From Methylophilaceae bacterium (lineage in GTDB: Bacteria; Pseudomonadota; Gammaproteobacteria; Burkholderiales; Methylophilaceae): a stretch of DNA of 64,000 bases. Position numbers and translations under genes: made by a program. The notes beneath the pieces are model-generated. The model made no database searches, was not told the origin of the DNA, and saw only the letters and a list, made by a program, of their open reading frames with translations. The stretch lies in NCBI GenBank assembly GCA_029244935.1, contig JAQWQF010000006.1, positions 35,093 through 99,092 on the forward strand. The letters are read 5' to 3'. Of the stretch, positions 1 to 9,090 are shown one piece after another; the first letter of the stretch is position 1, and each line of letters opens with the position of its first letter.

Positions 1-776
1 ATACGTAAACTTAATGTTTCTAAGCCCTTTAAGAACACCCATGCATTAAATGCGCTCATTGTTGGGCCAGCAGATCGTAAAAAAGAATAAACTTCCTTCA
101 TGTCATTCTTATTTCCTAATACGGCACCTCCAAGGCATCTCCCCTGACCATCTATATATTTTGTTGCTGAATGAATAATAATATCAGCACCGAATAAAAT
201 AGGCTTTTGAAGTGCTGGTGTACAAAAGCAATTATCAACAATTAACTTAATGTTTGATCTGTGAGCTATTTCCGCGAGAGATTTTATATCGCAGATCTCA
301 GTAAGTGGATTTGATGGGGTTTCTACAAAAAATAGTTTTGTATTCTTCTTTATTGCATGAGACCATTCATCTAAATTGGTAAAATTAACATATGTAACAT
401 CTAAGCCCCACCGACACAAAATGTTATTTAAGAGCTGAACAGATGTACCAAAAATACTTTTTGATATTACTACATGATCACCACTAGAACAAAGTGACAT
501 AAAGCAAGCCAAGATAGCAGACATCCCACTAGAAGTTGCTACACATTTTTCAGCTCCCTCCAGAGTAGCAAGACGCTCCTCAAACATTTTTACAGATGGA
601 TTTGTAAATCTAGAGTAAACATTTTCTTCCTCGGAACCTGAAAATCGATCGGAAGCTTCTTTAGCATTCTTAAACACAAAACTTGAAGTTAGGAATAAGG
701 CCTCTGAATGCTCTCCCTCTCCAGTCCTTATTGTTCCAGATCTAATGGCATCAGTGTTAAATTTAGTTTTATTCAT
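1..776 (-). CDS. metZ: O-succinylhomoserine sulfhydrylase, 5' part (cut by window edge)
   Basis: PLP enzyme that makes homocysteine from O-succinylhomoserine and sulfide in methionine synthesis. I translated 258 codons from the ATG at 776-774; roughly the last third of the usual 390-400 residues lies outside the window. The fold-type I Cys/Met-metabolism signature is visible: VDNCFCTP, then SATKYIDGQGR with the PLP lysine at about residue 206. The KYIDGQGR form is typical of MetZ rather than MetB or MetC. The gene follows purF, the usual betaproteobacterial order, but has its own promoter and a SAM-II type riboswitch with a terminator directly upstream. No clear Shine-Dalgarno precedes the ATG. 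Function is confident from sequence and context. Confidence 0.93.
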   Translation of the reverse strand, partial: MNKTKFNTDAIRSGTIRTGEGEHSEALFLTSSFVFKNAKEASDRFSGSEEENVYSRFTNPSVKMFEERLATLEGAEKCVATSSGMSAILACFMSLCSSGDHVVISKSIFGTSVQLLNNILCRWGLDVTYVNFTNLDEWSHAIKKNTKLFFVETPSNPLTEICDIKSLAEIAHRSNIKLIVDNCFCTPALQKPILFGADIIIHSATKYIDGQGRCLGGAVLGNKNDMKEVYSFLRSAGPTMSAFNAWVFLKGLETLSLR

Positions 777-811
777 ATTTTTCTTATATTTAAAATTTAT
801 ATATTTATTGC

Positions 812-841
812 AAAAAAAAACCCGTTCAGCTATGACGGGTT
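812..841 (-). terminator. intrinsic terminator, expression platform of metZ riboswitch and end of purF operon
   Basis: The 7-bp stem AACCCGT/ACGGGTT (arms 841-835 and 825-819, minus strand) with a 9-nt loop runs into a T tract of nine bases, a standard rho-independent terminator. Its loop contains TAGCTG (832-827), the exact complement of CAGCTA (857-852) in the aptamer 3' tail. The two can therefore form an alternative antiterminator pairing. Transcripts arriving from purF would meet the same element. Confidence 0.82.
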
Positions 842-845
842 ATCA

Positions 846-901
846 TCGCTTTAGCTGTTATTTTTATAGCGCCCGCAAGCTGTTATCTTCAAATCGGCGC
901 T
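846..901 (-). promoter_or_regulatory. SAM-II class (metA-type) riboswitch aptamer upstream of metZ
   Basis: The minus strand shows the conserved order of the SAM-II pseudoknot: P1 5' strand AGCGCC (901-896), GATTTG, GCTTGC, P1 3' strand GGCGCT (873-868), an ATAAA joining segment, and the 3' tail GCTAAAGC (855-848). The P1 arms are perfect complements. SAM-II controls methionine-synthesis genes such as metA, metX and metZ in proteobacteria; binding of S-adenosylmethionine lowers expression. SAM-V shares this core and cannot be excluded by eye. Placement between promoter and metZ, followed by an intrinsic terminator, fits the assignment. Confidence 0.82.
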
Positions 902-907
902 TTTTGT

Positions 908-936
908 ATTATGAGGAAAATTATGTTGTGCGTCAA
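908..936 (-). promoter_or_regulatory. sigma70 promoter for metZ riboswitch transcript
   Basis: Read on the minus strand, TTGACG (936-931) and CATAAT (913-908) match the -35 and -10 consensus at 5 of 6 positions each and are separated by exactly 17 nt. The predicted transcription start, near 901, coincides with the first base of the riboswitch P1 helix. The promoter lies in the purF-metZ gap, so metZ can be expressed independently of the upstream operon. Confidence 0.75.
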
Positions 937-947
937 GATACATTAAG

Positions 948-2495
948 TTATGCATGCTCTTGACCAAGCTCCTCGACTGATGAATTAATTAAATTCAAAT
1001 CAAGTTGTGCAGAAGAGTTTGAGGCTCTTTCTTTAGTCGAGTTTTCAGCTCTTCTCGATTCAATCTTACGTAGATAAGTATCATCAATATCACCAGTAAT
1101 ATATTTTCCATCAAAACATGAACAATCAAAATCCGTTAGTAAAGAATTTTCGTGGGTAATATTAGATTTTAAATCTTCCAAACTTTGATAAATCAGACCG
1201 TCAGCACCAATTTCATTGCTAATTTCTTTATCATTTTTCTCAAAAGCGATTAACTCGTTAAGCGTTGGCATATCAATACCATAAACATTAGCATACTTTA
1301 CGGGTGGGGCTGCTGAAGCAAAATATACATTGTTAGCCCCTGCATCACGCGCCATCTGTACAATTTCTCTAGACGTTGTTCCTCTAACAATAGAGTCATC
1401 AATCAATAAAACATTCTTATCCTTAAATTCAAATTTAATAGGATTTAATTTCTGACGGACCGATTTTTTTCTAAGTGCTTGGCCTGGCATAATGAAAGTT
1501 CTACCTATATATCTATTCTTAATAAATCCCTCACGAAAGTCTACTTTTAGATTTTTTGCCACCTGTTGCGCACATGGTCTACTGGTATCTGGTATTGGAA
1601 TAACTACATCTATCTTAATATCACTCCATTCCTTTTTGATTTTTTTTGCTAGTGTTTCACCCATATTTAGTCTTGTTTGATACACAGAGACCCCGTCAAT
1701 CATTGAATCGGGCCTTGCTAAATATACATATTCAAAAATACATGGGGACTTTAATGCGGAAGGGATACATTTCTTAGAATAAAAATTCCCATCCAGATCA
1801 ATAAAGATTGCCTCACCAGGTTCAACGTCTCTTAATAATCTAAAGCCTAAAACATCAAGGGCAACACTTTCAGATGCCACCATATACTCAGGACCATCCT
1901 GAGTTTCATTAATACCAATTACTAACGGCCTGATACCATGTGAATCTCGAAATGCAACTAAACCAAAATTAGCAACCATTGAGACTACCGCGTATGCTCC
2001 TTGGCACCTTTTAAAAACTGTAGTTACAGCATCAAAAATGATACCAGAAGTTAATACATTTTTTTGAGTTGCTTGCTCAATTGAGTGAGCTAAAACGTTT
2101 AATAGAACCTCAGAATCTGAGTTAGTATTGATATGCCTAAGATCTTGCTTAAAAATATCTTCTTTTAATCTATCAGCATTTGTTAAATTCCCATTATGAC
2201 CAAGAACAATTCCATAGGGAGAATTTACATAAAGAGGTTGAGATTCAGCATTTGATGAGGATCCTGCAGTTGGGTATCTTACATGGCCTATTCCAGCATT
2301 ACCAACAAGATTTCTCATATGCCTAGTGTGGAAGACATCCTTCACATAACCATTATTTTTATGCATATAGAAACGACCTTGGTCAGAGGTAACAATTCCT
2401 GCTGCATCTTGGCCGCGATGTTGAAGAACTAATAAGCCGTCGTAGAGCATCTGATTTACTGGTTTATTAGCTACAATACCTATAATTCCGCACAT
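948..2495 (-). CDS. purF: amidophosphoribosyltransferase
   Basis: First committed step of purine synthesis: glutamine plus PRPP gives 5-phosphoribosylamine. The 515-residue protein starts MCGIIGIV, so removal of Met exposes the N-terminal Cys nucleophile of the class II glutaminase domain. The PRPP-binding motif VLLIDDSIVRGTTS lies near residues 362-375 of the phosphoribosyltransferase domain. It has no propeptide, as in E. coli PurF, and its length is normal. It is the last gene of the long minus-strand run, 17 nt after cvpA, and ends in front of the metZ promoter and riboswitch. Confidence 0.97.
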   Translation of the reverse strand: MCGIIGIVANKPVNQMLYDGLLVLQHRGQDAAGIVTSDQGRFYMHKNNGYVKDVFHTRHMRNLVGNAGIGHVRYPTAGSSSNAESQPLYVNSPYGIVLGHNGNLTNADRLKEDIFKQDLRHINTNSDSEVLLNVLAHSIEQATQKNVLTSGIIFDAVTTVFKRCQGAYAVVSMVANFGLVAFRDSHGIRPLVIGINETQDGPEYMVASESVALDVLGFRLLRDVEPGEAIFIDLDGNFYSKKCIPSALKSPCIFEYVYLARPDSMIDGVSVYQTRLNMGETLAKKIKKEWSDIKIDVVIPIPDTSRPCAQQVAKNLKVDFREGFIKNRYIGRTFIMPGQALRKKSVRQKLNPIKFEFKDKNVLLIDDSIVRGTTSREIVQMARDAGANNVYFASAAPPVKYANVYGIDMPTLNELIAFEKNDKEISNEIGADGLIYQSLEDLKSNITHENSLLTDFDCSCFDGKYITGDIDDTYLRKIESRRAENSTKERASNSSAQLDLNLINSSVEELGQEHA

Positions 2496-2512
2496 AAGGC
2501 TCTCTTAAAAAG

Positions 2513-3013
2513 TTAGGTCAGCATACTGTCGTATTTTACATTGATACGCCATTCAAAAGGTAAATATGGCAAAGTTTTTTCCATAGTTTCTTTTAGTAAT
2601 AAAACTACTGATGATGTATACCATGATTCTGATAATGAAAATTCACTTTTCTCTACTAAATAGATAATAAGTATAGATATTAACAAGCCCCTTATAAATC
2701 CAAAAAAACCACCCATAAAAATATTAATGAAGCTTAATCCCGCTGATTTAATAAATTTATTAATTAATTTTATAATCAAGGCAGATAGTATTAAAACTAA
2801 AATAAAAATACAAAGATAGGTAATAATTTTATTTATAGGTGCATCAAAACCAAATGGAATATATGAAGTAAAAATAGTGCTATATTTATTCGCACAGTAA
2901 AATGCCAGTACAAGGCCGATCAAGGCAAGAAGCTCTCTTATAAAACCCCTATAAAAACCAAAAAATAGTGATATTAAAATGATGAATGCTAGAAAGTAAT
3001 CGATAAATACCAT
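2513..3013 (-). CDS. cvpA: CvpA family inner-membrane protein
   Basis: A 166-residue protein with four hydrophobic segments (about residues 5-22, 28-48, 64-86 and 98-120) and a short polar C-terminus, matching the colicin V production family. The family is needed for colicin V export in E. coli and is linked to envelope stress; its molecular role is not settled. It lies 5 nt after the SPOR gene and 17 nt before purF, the conserved folC-dedD-cvpA-purF order. ATG start. Confidence 0.88.
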   Translation of the reverse strand: MVFIDYFLAFIILISLFFGFYRGFIRELLALIGLVLAFYCANKYSTIFTSYIPFGFDAPINKIITYLCIFILVLILSALIIKLINKFIKSAGLSFINIFMGGFFGFIRGLLISILIIYLVEKSEFSLSESWYTSSVVLLLKETMEKTLPYLPFEWRINVKYDSMLT

Positions 3014-3018
3014 TTAGA

Positions 3019-3540
3019 TTATTCTCGCTTAATAATTCCAGGAAGATTAGCTTTTTTGAGAACACCTAATGCTGTTTGGGCTTCTACTTTTGAGTTAAAT
3101 ACCGTAGTAGATAACCTTAATTTATCCTTTCCAGAGATTTTGATCATCTCTAACCGAGCTTCATACCCCATAGACTTTATAATAGCTAACAATTTAGTTG
3201 CATTAGTTTCATCTGAAAAAATCCCTACTTGTATAAAATATGGTCCTTCATCCTTATTAAAACTTCGAGATTCTTTAATTTTTACCAAATGAGTTATTTC
3301 TTTTGTATTTGTTTTAGATAAATTCTCTGATTTAAAAATATTACTATCAATAATACTGTCATTATTTGTTTCTAGGAATGAAATTTTTATTGGGGCTTTT
3401 AAATTGATATTCGTTCTATCATTAAGAAAAAATATTGATAGTATGAATAATAAAATCAGAATAATAACAGCGCCAAACAAACGAATTTTTGCACGCCTTA
3501 TCATCACACTTTCTTGAAAAGATTCTTTATTTTCAGCCAT
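3019..3540 (-). CDS. dedD: SPOR domain membrane protein (DedD-like)
   Basis: 173 residues: a short cytoplasmic start, one transmembrane segment at about 21-43, a linker, and a C-terminal SPOR domain (about 98-171, starting GPYFIQVGIFSDE). SPOR domains bind denuded septal peptidoglycan, so a divisome-associated role as in DedD is likely. It sits between folC (6 nt) and cvpA (5 nt), the usual dedD position. The symbol rests on domain layout and synteny, since sequence outside the SPOR domain is poorly conserved. Confidence 0.82.
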   Translation of the reverse strand: MAENKESFQESVMIRRAKIRLFGAVIILILLFILSIFFLNDRTNINLKAPIKISFLETNNDSIIDSNIFKSENLSKTNTKEITHLVKIKESRSFNKDEGPYFIQVGIFSDETNATKLLAIIKSMGYEARLEMIKISGKDKLRLSTTVFNSKVEAQTALGVLKKANLPGIIKRE

Positions 3541-3546
3541 TAGGAA

Positions 3547-4815
3547 TTATTGTATTAAACATTCAGAAACAGTATAAAAGGAACCAAATACGATTATATT
3601 ATCATTAAGTGATGATTTTTCGTAGGCATTCATATAAGCTTCCTGCAAATTATCACTGTTATAAATTATGGCATCACGTTTACAAGACCTTATTGCATTA
3701 ATAATTTTAGTGGTGGGCATAGCTCTTTTTGAATTTATCTTAGAAATGTGCCATTCATCAACTAAGTTAATAAATAATCCAACAATGTCTTTAATAGATT
3801 TATCTTCTAAAATTGAAAATACTGCACAAACCCTACCCTTGTTCTTGTATTTAGATATAAAATTATACAAACATAGAGCGGCCTCTGGATTATGGGCAAC
3901 ATCCACTACTACAAATGGATTTTGTGAGAGGATTTCAAGCCTGCCCCTTAAATTACATTCTAATAATCCATTAACAATAGCTTCTTTTTTAATATCGAAA
4001 TTAATTTTTAGTAATTCAATACACCTTAAAACTCCTGCAATATTTCTTAGTTGATGCAAACCTTGAATACTTGGGTAAGGTAATTCAACTTCACTTCGGT
4101 CGGTTCCAATATAATCAAAATTCTCATGCTTGCAGTTAATTTTATAATCTGTATCAATAATTGAAACATTTGCACTAATATCATTTGCATATCCAAGAAC
4201 TGAACTTGGTGGGTTGTCAAAATTTATTATTGCATGTTTATTTTTTCTAAATACACCTGCCTTTTCATAGCCTATTTTCTCAACAGTATCTCCTAGATAA
4301 TCCTGATGATCTAAGCTAATCGAAGTTATTAATGAAATTTCTGGCTCAAATACGTTAACTGCGTCATGTCTTCCACCAAGACCCACCTCAAGGATAGCAA
4401 TATCAACATTTTCCTTAATCATCAAATCCATTGCAGCTAATGTCGTTATTTCAAAGTATGTAAGCAATATATTTTCTCTAGAATCATCAATATATTTAAT
4501 TGAGTCGACAATCAAATCACTAGATAATAATTTTTTATTTATGCTAATTCGCTCATTAAAATTAAAAAGATGTGGAGATGTGTAGCAGCCAACATTAAAC
4601 CCAGCCTGATATAAGATTGATTCGAGAAATTTACAGCATGAGCCCTTACCATTTGTCCCTGCAACAATAATAAGTGGAAAGTCTGGATTTAGATTACATA
4701 AATCCTTAATTTTTTTTACTCGATCAAGCCCTAGCGAAATAGTCTTTGGGTTGATTGAGTCTATGTATTCGAGCCAATCATTTAAAGAATTAGATAAAGG
4801 TGGGTCTATAGGCAC
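3547..4815 (-). CDS. folC: bifunctional folylpolyglutamate / dihydrofolate synthase
   Basis: Adds glutamate to dihydropteroate and to folates, using ATP. 422 residues, normal for FolC. The Mur-ligase-like P-loop VAGTNGKGS is at 51-59, and the downstream motifs EVGLGGRHDAVN and VVDVAHNPEA are present. The start is GTG (4815-4813); its G is shared with the TAG stop of accD, so the two genes overlap by one base and are probably translationally coupled. The accD-folC order is standard in betaproteobacteria. Confidence 0.94.
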   Translation of the reverse strand: MPIDPPLSNSLNDWLEYIDSINPKTISLGLDRVKKIKDLCNLNPDFPLIIVAGTNGKGSCCKFLESILYQAGFNVGCYTSPHLFNFNERISINKKLLSSDLIVDSIKYIDDSRENILLTYFEITTLAAMDLMIKENVDIAILEVGLGGRHDAVNVFEPEISLITSISLDHQDYLGDTVEKIGYEKAGVFRKNKHAIINFDNPPSSVLGYANDISANVSIIDTDYKINCKHENFDYIGTDRSEVELPYPSIQGLHQLRNIAGVLRCIELLKINFDIKKEAIVNGLLECNLRGRLEILSQNPFVVVDVAHNPEAALCLYNFISKYKNKGRVCAVFSILEDKSIKDIVGLFINLVDEWHISKINSKRAMPTTKIINAIRSCKRDAIIYNSDNLQEAYMNAYEKSSLNDNIIVFGSFYTVSECLIQ

Positions 4816-5669
4816 TAATGAACTGTAAGGTTAGATATTAAATTTGCTAGCGATTTTCTTAACTGTCTTCTATCAACAATCATATCAATCGCACCATGAT
4901 CTAAAAGAAATTCAGACGTTTGAAAACCTTCTGGTAACTTCTCCCTTACTGTTTGCTCAATAACTCGTGGTCCTGCAAATCCTATTAAAGCCCTAGGTTC
5001 AGCAATTATTAAATCCCCAAGCATGGCAAAACTTGCTGAGACACCTCCCATCGTTGGATCAGTTAATAAAGAGATGAATGGGAGCTTGGCTTTACTTAAC
5101 TTAGTTAAAGATGCACTTGTTTTTGCCATCTGCATAAGTGACAAGAGGCCTTCTTGCATTCTTGCACCTCCACTAGATGTAGCACAAATAAAGGGGCATT
5201 TATTTTTAATTGCAGCATTAACAGCGAGAACAAACTTTTCACCAACGACCGAGCCCATTGATCCACCCATAAACTTAAATTCAAATACTGCAATAACAAT
5301 TGGCATAGACTCTATTAAACCTTGATAGACTACTAGCGCATCATTTTCATTGGTTTTATTTTGAGCCAAGGACAATCTTTCTTTATAGCTAATAGTATCC
5401 TTAAATTTTAGAGTATCTCTAGGTAGTATTTTATGGAAAAGCTCAATTTGCGCTGGGGTATCTAAAAGCAATTTGATTCTTTGTCGAGCACTAATTCTAT
5501 TATGAAAATTACAGTTTGGGCAAACCTCCATATTTTTTTCTAGATCAGAACGGTATAAAACAGATTGGCAAGATGCACATTTATGCCATAATCCCTCAGG
5601 TATATTCTTCTTAAGACTTCCAACAATCTTCTTAATTTTTGGTGGAACTACACTTTTCAACCAACTCAT
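4815..5669 (-). CDS. accD: acetyl-CoA carboxylase carboxyltransferase beta subunit
   Basis: Beta subunit of the carboxyltransferase half of acetyl-CoA carboxylase, which makes malonyl-CoA for fatty acid synthesis; the alpha subunit gene is not in the window. 284 residues with the N-terminal four-Cys zinc ribbon (C31, C34, C50, C53) followed by the crotonase-like carboxyltransferase domain (for example SGGARMQEG and [11 protein letters not shown]). It lies 23 nt after trpA and overlaps folC by one base. Confidence 0.96.
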   Translation of the reverse strand: MSWLKSVVPPKIKKIVGSLKKNIPEGLWHKCASCQSVLYRSDLEKNMEVCPNCNFHNRISARQRIKLLLDTPAQIELFHKILPRDTLKFKDTISYKERLSLAQNKTNENDALVVYQGLIESMPIVIAVFEFKFMGGSMGSVVGEKFVLAVNAAIKNKCPFICATSSGGARMQEGLLSLMQMAKTSASLTKLSKAKLPFISLLTDPTMGGVSASFAMLGDLIIAEPRALIGFAGPRVIEQTVREKLPEGFQTSEFLLDHGAIDMIVDRRQLRKSLANLISNLTVH

Positions 5670-5692
5670 ATAAATTTAACTCTCATTTAATT

Positions 5693-6487
5693 TTAAGAAA
5701 TAGTGCTTTTTATTTCAGTCATTAAACTTCGGATATTCTCCAGAAGATCTTCTTGGTTTGAATTTTCAACCTCTTTAATAATTCGACTTCCAATTACTAC
5801 AGCATCTGATATTAATGCAACTTGCTTTGCAGTCTCTGCGTCTTTAACACCAAAGCCAACTGCAATAGGTAAATTACTATATTTTTTAATATTATTAACT
5901 CGATCAGAAACTTGTTTTATATCAATATTTGCTGAACCTGTTACTCCTTTTAGCGATACATAATATAAAAATCCAGTTGCTTGCTCAGTAATAAGCTTAA
6001 TCCTATTATCTTCAGTTGTAGGTGATAAAAGAAAGATACTATCTATATCTTGTTCTCTTAATAATGTTACAAAATCTTTAGATTCTTCTGGGGGATAATC
6101 AACAGTAATAACTCCATCAACATCCGCCTCCTTAATTTGGTTAACAAAATCCTTAATCCCGATCGCCTCTATTGGATTTGCATAGCCCATTAGAATAATT
6201 GGGGTCTTAGTATCTTGTTTTCTAAATTCCTTTACTAGCTGAATTGTTTTTTTTATTCCTACATCATTTGCTAATGCCCTCTCACTTGCTCTTTGAATAA
6301 CTGGGCCATCTGCCATAGGATCTGAAAAAGGTATTCCTACCTCAATCATATCCGCTCCTGATTCAACAAGAGTGTGAAGCATATTTACAGTCATATCTGG
6401 ATGAGGATCACCTGCTGTGATAAAAGGAATTAACGCTTTTTTATTTTCACTTTTTAAGCGCAGAAAAGTAGATTCAATTTTTGACAT
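5693..6487 (-). CDS. trpA: tryptophan synthase alpha subunit
   Basis: Cleaves indole-3-glycerol phosphate to indole and glyceraldehyde 3-phosphate. 264 residues, a complete TIM barrel with both catalytic acids: Glu49 in MIEVGIPFSDP and Asp60 in PMADGPVIQ. The gene starts 2 nt after trpB, so the subunits of the alpha2-beta2 complex are made from adjacent cistrons. ATG start. Confidence 0.97.
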   Translation of the reverse strand: MSKIESTFLRLKSENKKALIPFITAGDPHPDMTVNMLHTLVESGADMIEVGIPFSDPMADGPVIQRASERALANDVGIKKTIQLVKEFRKQDTKTPIILMGYANPIEAIGIKDFVNQIKEADVDGVITVDYPPEESKDFVTLLREQDIDSIFLLSPTTEDNRIKLITEQATGFLYYVSLKGVTGSANIDIKQVSDRVNNIKKYSNLPIAVGFGVKDAETAKQVALISDAVVIGSRIIKEVENSNQEDLLENIRSLMTEIKSTIS

Positions 6488-6489
6488 AT

Positions 6490-7692
6490 TTATAGACTGA
6501 GCCCTGCAATTCCCGCAACTGTATTAATATCCTTATCACCCCTACCCGATAAATTAACTAAAACAATCTGCTCTTTAGACATTGTTGCTGCAAGTTTTTC
6601 TGCATATGCTAAGGCATGACTCGTTTCCAGGGCAGGAATAATTCCTTCTATCAAACATAGATTATGAAATGCTTTTAATGCATCATCGTCGGTTACAGCT
6701 ACATATTCTGCTCTACCTGAATCCTTAAGCCAAGCATGTTCCGGCCCTACGCCAGGATAATCTAAACCAGCAGACACGGAATGAGTATCTATAATTTGTC
6801 CTTCATCATTTTGCATTAAATATGTTCTATTTCCATGTAAAACCCCTATAGGGCTATTAGATGTTAAGGGTGCAGCATGCCTACCTGTTTCAACTCCATC
6901 ACCCGCCGCTTCTACTCCTATTAATCGCACATTCTTATTATCAATATATGGATAAAATATTCCCATAGCATTTGAACCACCTCCAACACAAGCTAAAATT
7001 ACGTCTGGTTGTCTACCAGCTAATTCTGGCATCTGTGTCTTGCATTCTTTCCCTACAACTGAATTAAAGTCTCTCACCATCATAGGGTAAGGATGTGGTC
7101 CTGCAACAGTGCCAATAATATAAAAGGTATCTGATACATTGGTTACCCAGTCTCTTAATGCTTCGTTTAATGCATCTTTTAGAGTTTTAGAACCGCTTTC
7201 GACTGGTACAACTTTAGCGCCTAATAACTTCATCCTATAAACATTTGGTGACTGTCTTTTTATATCTTCCGATCCCATATACACAACACACTCAAGACCT
7301 AGTCTTGCAGCTATAGTAGCAGTTGCAACACCATGCTGACCGGCCCCAGTTTCAGCAATCACTCTCGGTTTACCCATTTTTTTTGCCAATAGTGCTTGGC
7401 CAACTGTGTTATTTACTTTATGAGCTCCGGTATGATTTAAATCTTCTCTTTTTAAAAAAATCCTTGCCCCGCCAATTTGGTTTGTTAGTCTCTCAGCATA
7501 ATATATGGGGCTAGGTCTCCCAACAAAATGTTTTAAATCATGATGAAACTCTTTTAAGAAGTCAGGATCGTCCTTGAATTTATCGTACATGTCCCTTAGT
7601 TCATCTAGTGCTTCGACAAGTGTCTCTGCTACAAAGGTTCCACCAAACTGACCAAAGTGGCCAAAAGCATCGGGTAAATCATATGCCTGCAT
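6490..7692 (-). CDS. trpB: tryptophan synthase beta subunit
   Basis: PLP enzyme that condenses indole with serine to tryptophan. 400 residues with the PLP lysine K92 in [10 protein letters not shown] and the phosphate-binding GGGSNAMG. This is the TrpB1 form that pairs with TrpA. It overlaps trpF by 14 nt and is followed by trpA after 2 nt, the usual trpFBA order of betaproteobacteria; trpE, trpG, trpD and trpC are elsewhere. Confidence 0.97.
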   Translation of the reverse strand: MQAYDLPDAFGHFGQFGGTFVAETLVEALDELRDMYDKFKDDPDFLKEFHHDLKHFVGRPSPIYYAERLTNQIGGARIFLKREDLNHTGAHKVNNTVGQALLAKKMGKPRVIAETGAGQHGVATATIAARLGLECVVYMGSEDIKRQSPNVYRMKLLGAKVVPVESGSKTLKDALNEALRDWVTNVSDTFYIIGTVAGPHPYPMMVRDFNSVVGKECKTQMPELAGRQPDVILACVGGGSNAMGIFYPYIDNKNVRLIGVEAAGDGVETGRHAAPLTSNSPIGVLHGNRTYLMQNDEGQIIDTHSVSAGLDYPGVGPEHAWLKDSGRAEYVAVTDDDALKAFHNLCLIEGIIPALETSHALAYAEKLAATMSKEQIVLVNLSGRGDKDINTVAGIAGLSL

Positions 7693-8302
7693 TTGTAACT
7701 CCTAAAATAAATTCTTTCATTAACTTATAATCTTTTAAACCTTTATCAACCTCTATTCCACTACTAACATCAACACCATATGGACTAATTGTTTTCAGCA
7801 AAGTTTTTATATTATCTGGGGTTAATCCCCCAGCAACAATAAAAGGTTTTGAAGGATTTGGTGGGATTGCACCCCAATCAAAAACTTTTCCGCTGCCCCC
7901 TTTTTTATCTTTTGAGTAAGTATCAAGTAGAAGGGCTTTTGCAGAATCATAATCCTTAATACATTTTAACAAATTTACGTCAGATTTCATCGAAATTGCT
8001 TTTATATAGGGCAAATTAAACTGTTTGCAGAATAGTTCATCCTCGTCACCATGAAACTGAAGTAAATTTAATGGGCAGCCTTTTATCGCTTCTTCTACTT
8101 CAGATTTACTTTGATTTACAAATAAACCAACCGTTGTAATAAATGGAGGTAACTTTTTAATTATTTCATTTGCATTCTTTATAGTAATAAATCTAGAGCT
8201 TTCAGAATAAAAAACAAACCCTAAAGCGTCTGCACCTAATTCAGATGCACTAATTGCATCTTGTAAATTTGTAATACCACAAAATTTAACCTTAGCTATC
8301 AA
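7679..8302 (-). CDS. trpF: phosphoribosylanthranilate isomerase
   Basis: Amadori rearrangement of N-(5-phosphoribosyl)anthranilate in tryptophan synthesis. 207 residues, a single TIM barrel with the general base Cys8 in KVKFCGITN, an aspartate in LLLDTYSKD near residue 127, and the phosphate-binding [10 protein letters not shown] and GVDVSSGIE. The only suitable start is TTG at 8302-8300, overlapping the truA stop by 4 nt. Stand-alone gene rather than a TrpC-TrpF fusion. Confidence 0.95.
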   Translation of the reverse strand: MIAKVKFCGITNLQDAISASELGADALGFVFYSESSRFITIKNANEIIKKLPPFITTVGLFVNQSKSEVEEAIKGCPLNLLQFHGDEDELFCKQFNLPYIKAISMKSDVNLLKCIKDYDSAKALLLDTYSKDKKGGSGKVFDWGAIPPNPSKPFIVAGGLTPDNIKTLLKTISPYGVDVSSGIEVDKGLKDYKLMKEFILGVTNAGI

Positions 8303-9090
8303 TCTAATTTTCCAAAAAATTTTAGTTTATTATTTGCCAGTGGTAAGCCCCATTTATCATCATACTTTATATTGGTTAGATATAAACCATTTGGCATAAA
8401 GGTGGGTGGAGCTTTTGATCTATCTTTTTGGGTTAATAATAAATTAATGAAATCAGGCTCTTTCAATTCACGCCCAACTAAAATTATAGCTCCAAGCATA
8501 TTTCTTATTTGATGATGTAAGAAGCCATTAGCTCTTACAGTAAAGATATAGTCATCACCAGATCGCCTAACATCAAAAAAATAAATTTCTCTAATTGGGG
8601 AAGTTGCTTGACATTCAGAAGACCTGAATGAACTGAAGTCATGCTCACCGATAAATTTAGTACACGCTAGATGCACCATATCATAATTCAATGGATAAAA
8701 ATTCCATCCAGCATATGCATTCCATAACGCAGAATTTATTGAATTATTAATAAGAAGGTATTGATATTCTCTCTCAACCACTGAATATCTTGAATGAAAC
8801 TCATCTGGAACCTCTTGAGCCCAGATAACCCTTATCGATTCAGGTAATAACGAATTAACTCCTTTTATCCAAGCACTAATAGGTCGAACAACATCAGTAT
8901 CAAAATGGATAACTTGGCCCAGTGCATGAACACCAGAGTCAGTTCTTCCTGCAGCAGATACAGTAATTTTCGATTGAGCAATTGAAGATAAAGCACCTTC
9001 AATTAATATCTGAATATTTGGTACATCGGTTTGTCTTTGCCAACCGCAAAATAATTGTCCATCATATTCTATTGAAGCAGCAATTCTCAT
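8299..9090 (-). CDS. truA: tRNA pseudouridine(38-40) synthase
   Basis: Makes pseudouridine at positions 38-40 of the tRNA anticodon arm. 263 residues with the catalytic Asp51 in AGRTDSGVHA and the downstream motifs RSSECQATSP and FLHHQIRNMLG. It overlaps its neighbours on both sides by 4 nt (ATGA-type junctions), which implies coupled translation. Position before trpF is the conserved betaproteobacterial arrangement. Confidence 0.95.
   Translation of the reverse strand: MRIAASIEYDGQLFCGWQRQTDVPNIQILIEGALSSIAQSKITVSAAGRTDSGVHALGQVIHFDTDVVRPISAWIKGVNSLLPESIRVIWAQEVPDEFHSRYSVVEREYQYLLINNSINSALWNAYAGWNFYPLNYDMVHLACTKFIGEHDFSSFRSSECQATSPIREIYFFDVRRSGDDYIFTVRANGFLHHQIRNMLGAIILVGRELKEPDFINLLLTQKDRSKAPPTFMPNGLYLTNIKYDDKWGLPLANNKLKFFGKLD

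Noticed and set aside
896-905. Plus-strand terminator formed by AGCGCC...GGCGCT and T5
   Set aside because: The same bases are the riboswitch P1 helix on the minus strand, and no plus-strand gene ends here; the T5 belongs to the spacing between the -10 box and P1.
745-963. Plus-strand open frame of 72 codons over the purF-metZ gap
   Set aside because: It runs antisense through the metZ start, the terminator and the riboswitch; composition is random and the minus-strand RNA elements explain the region.
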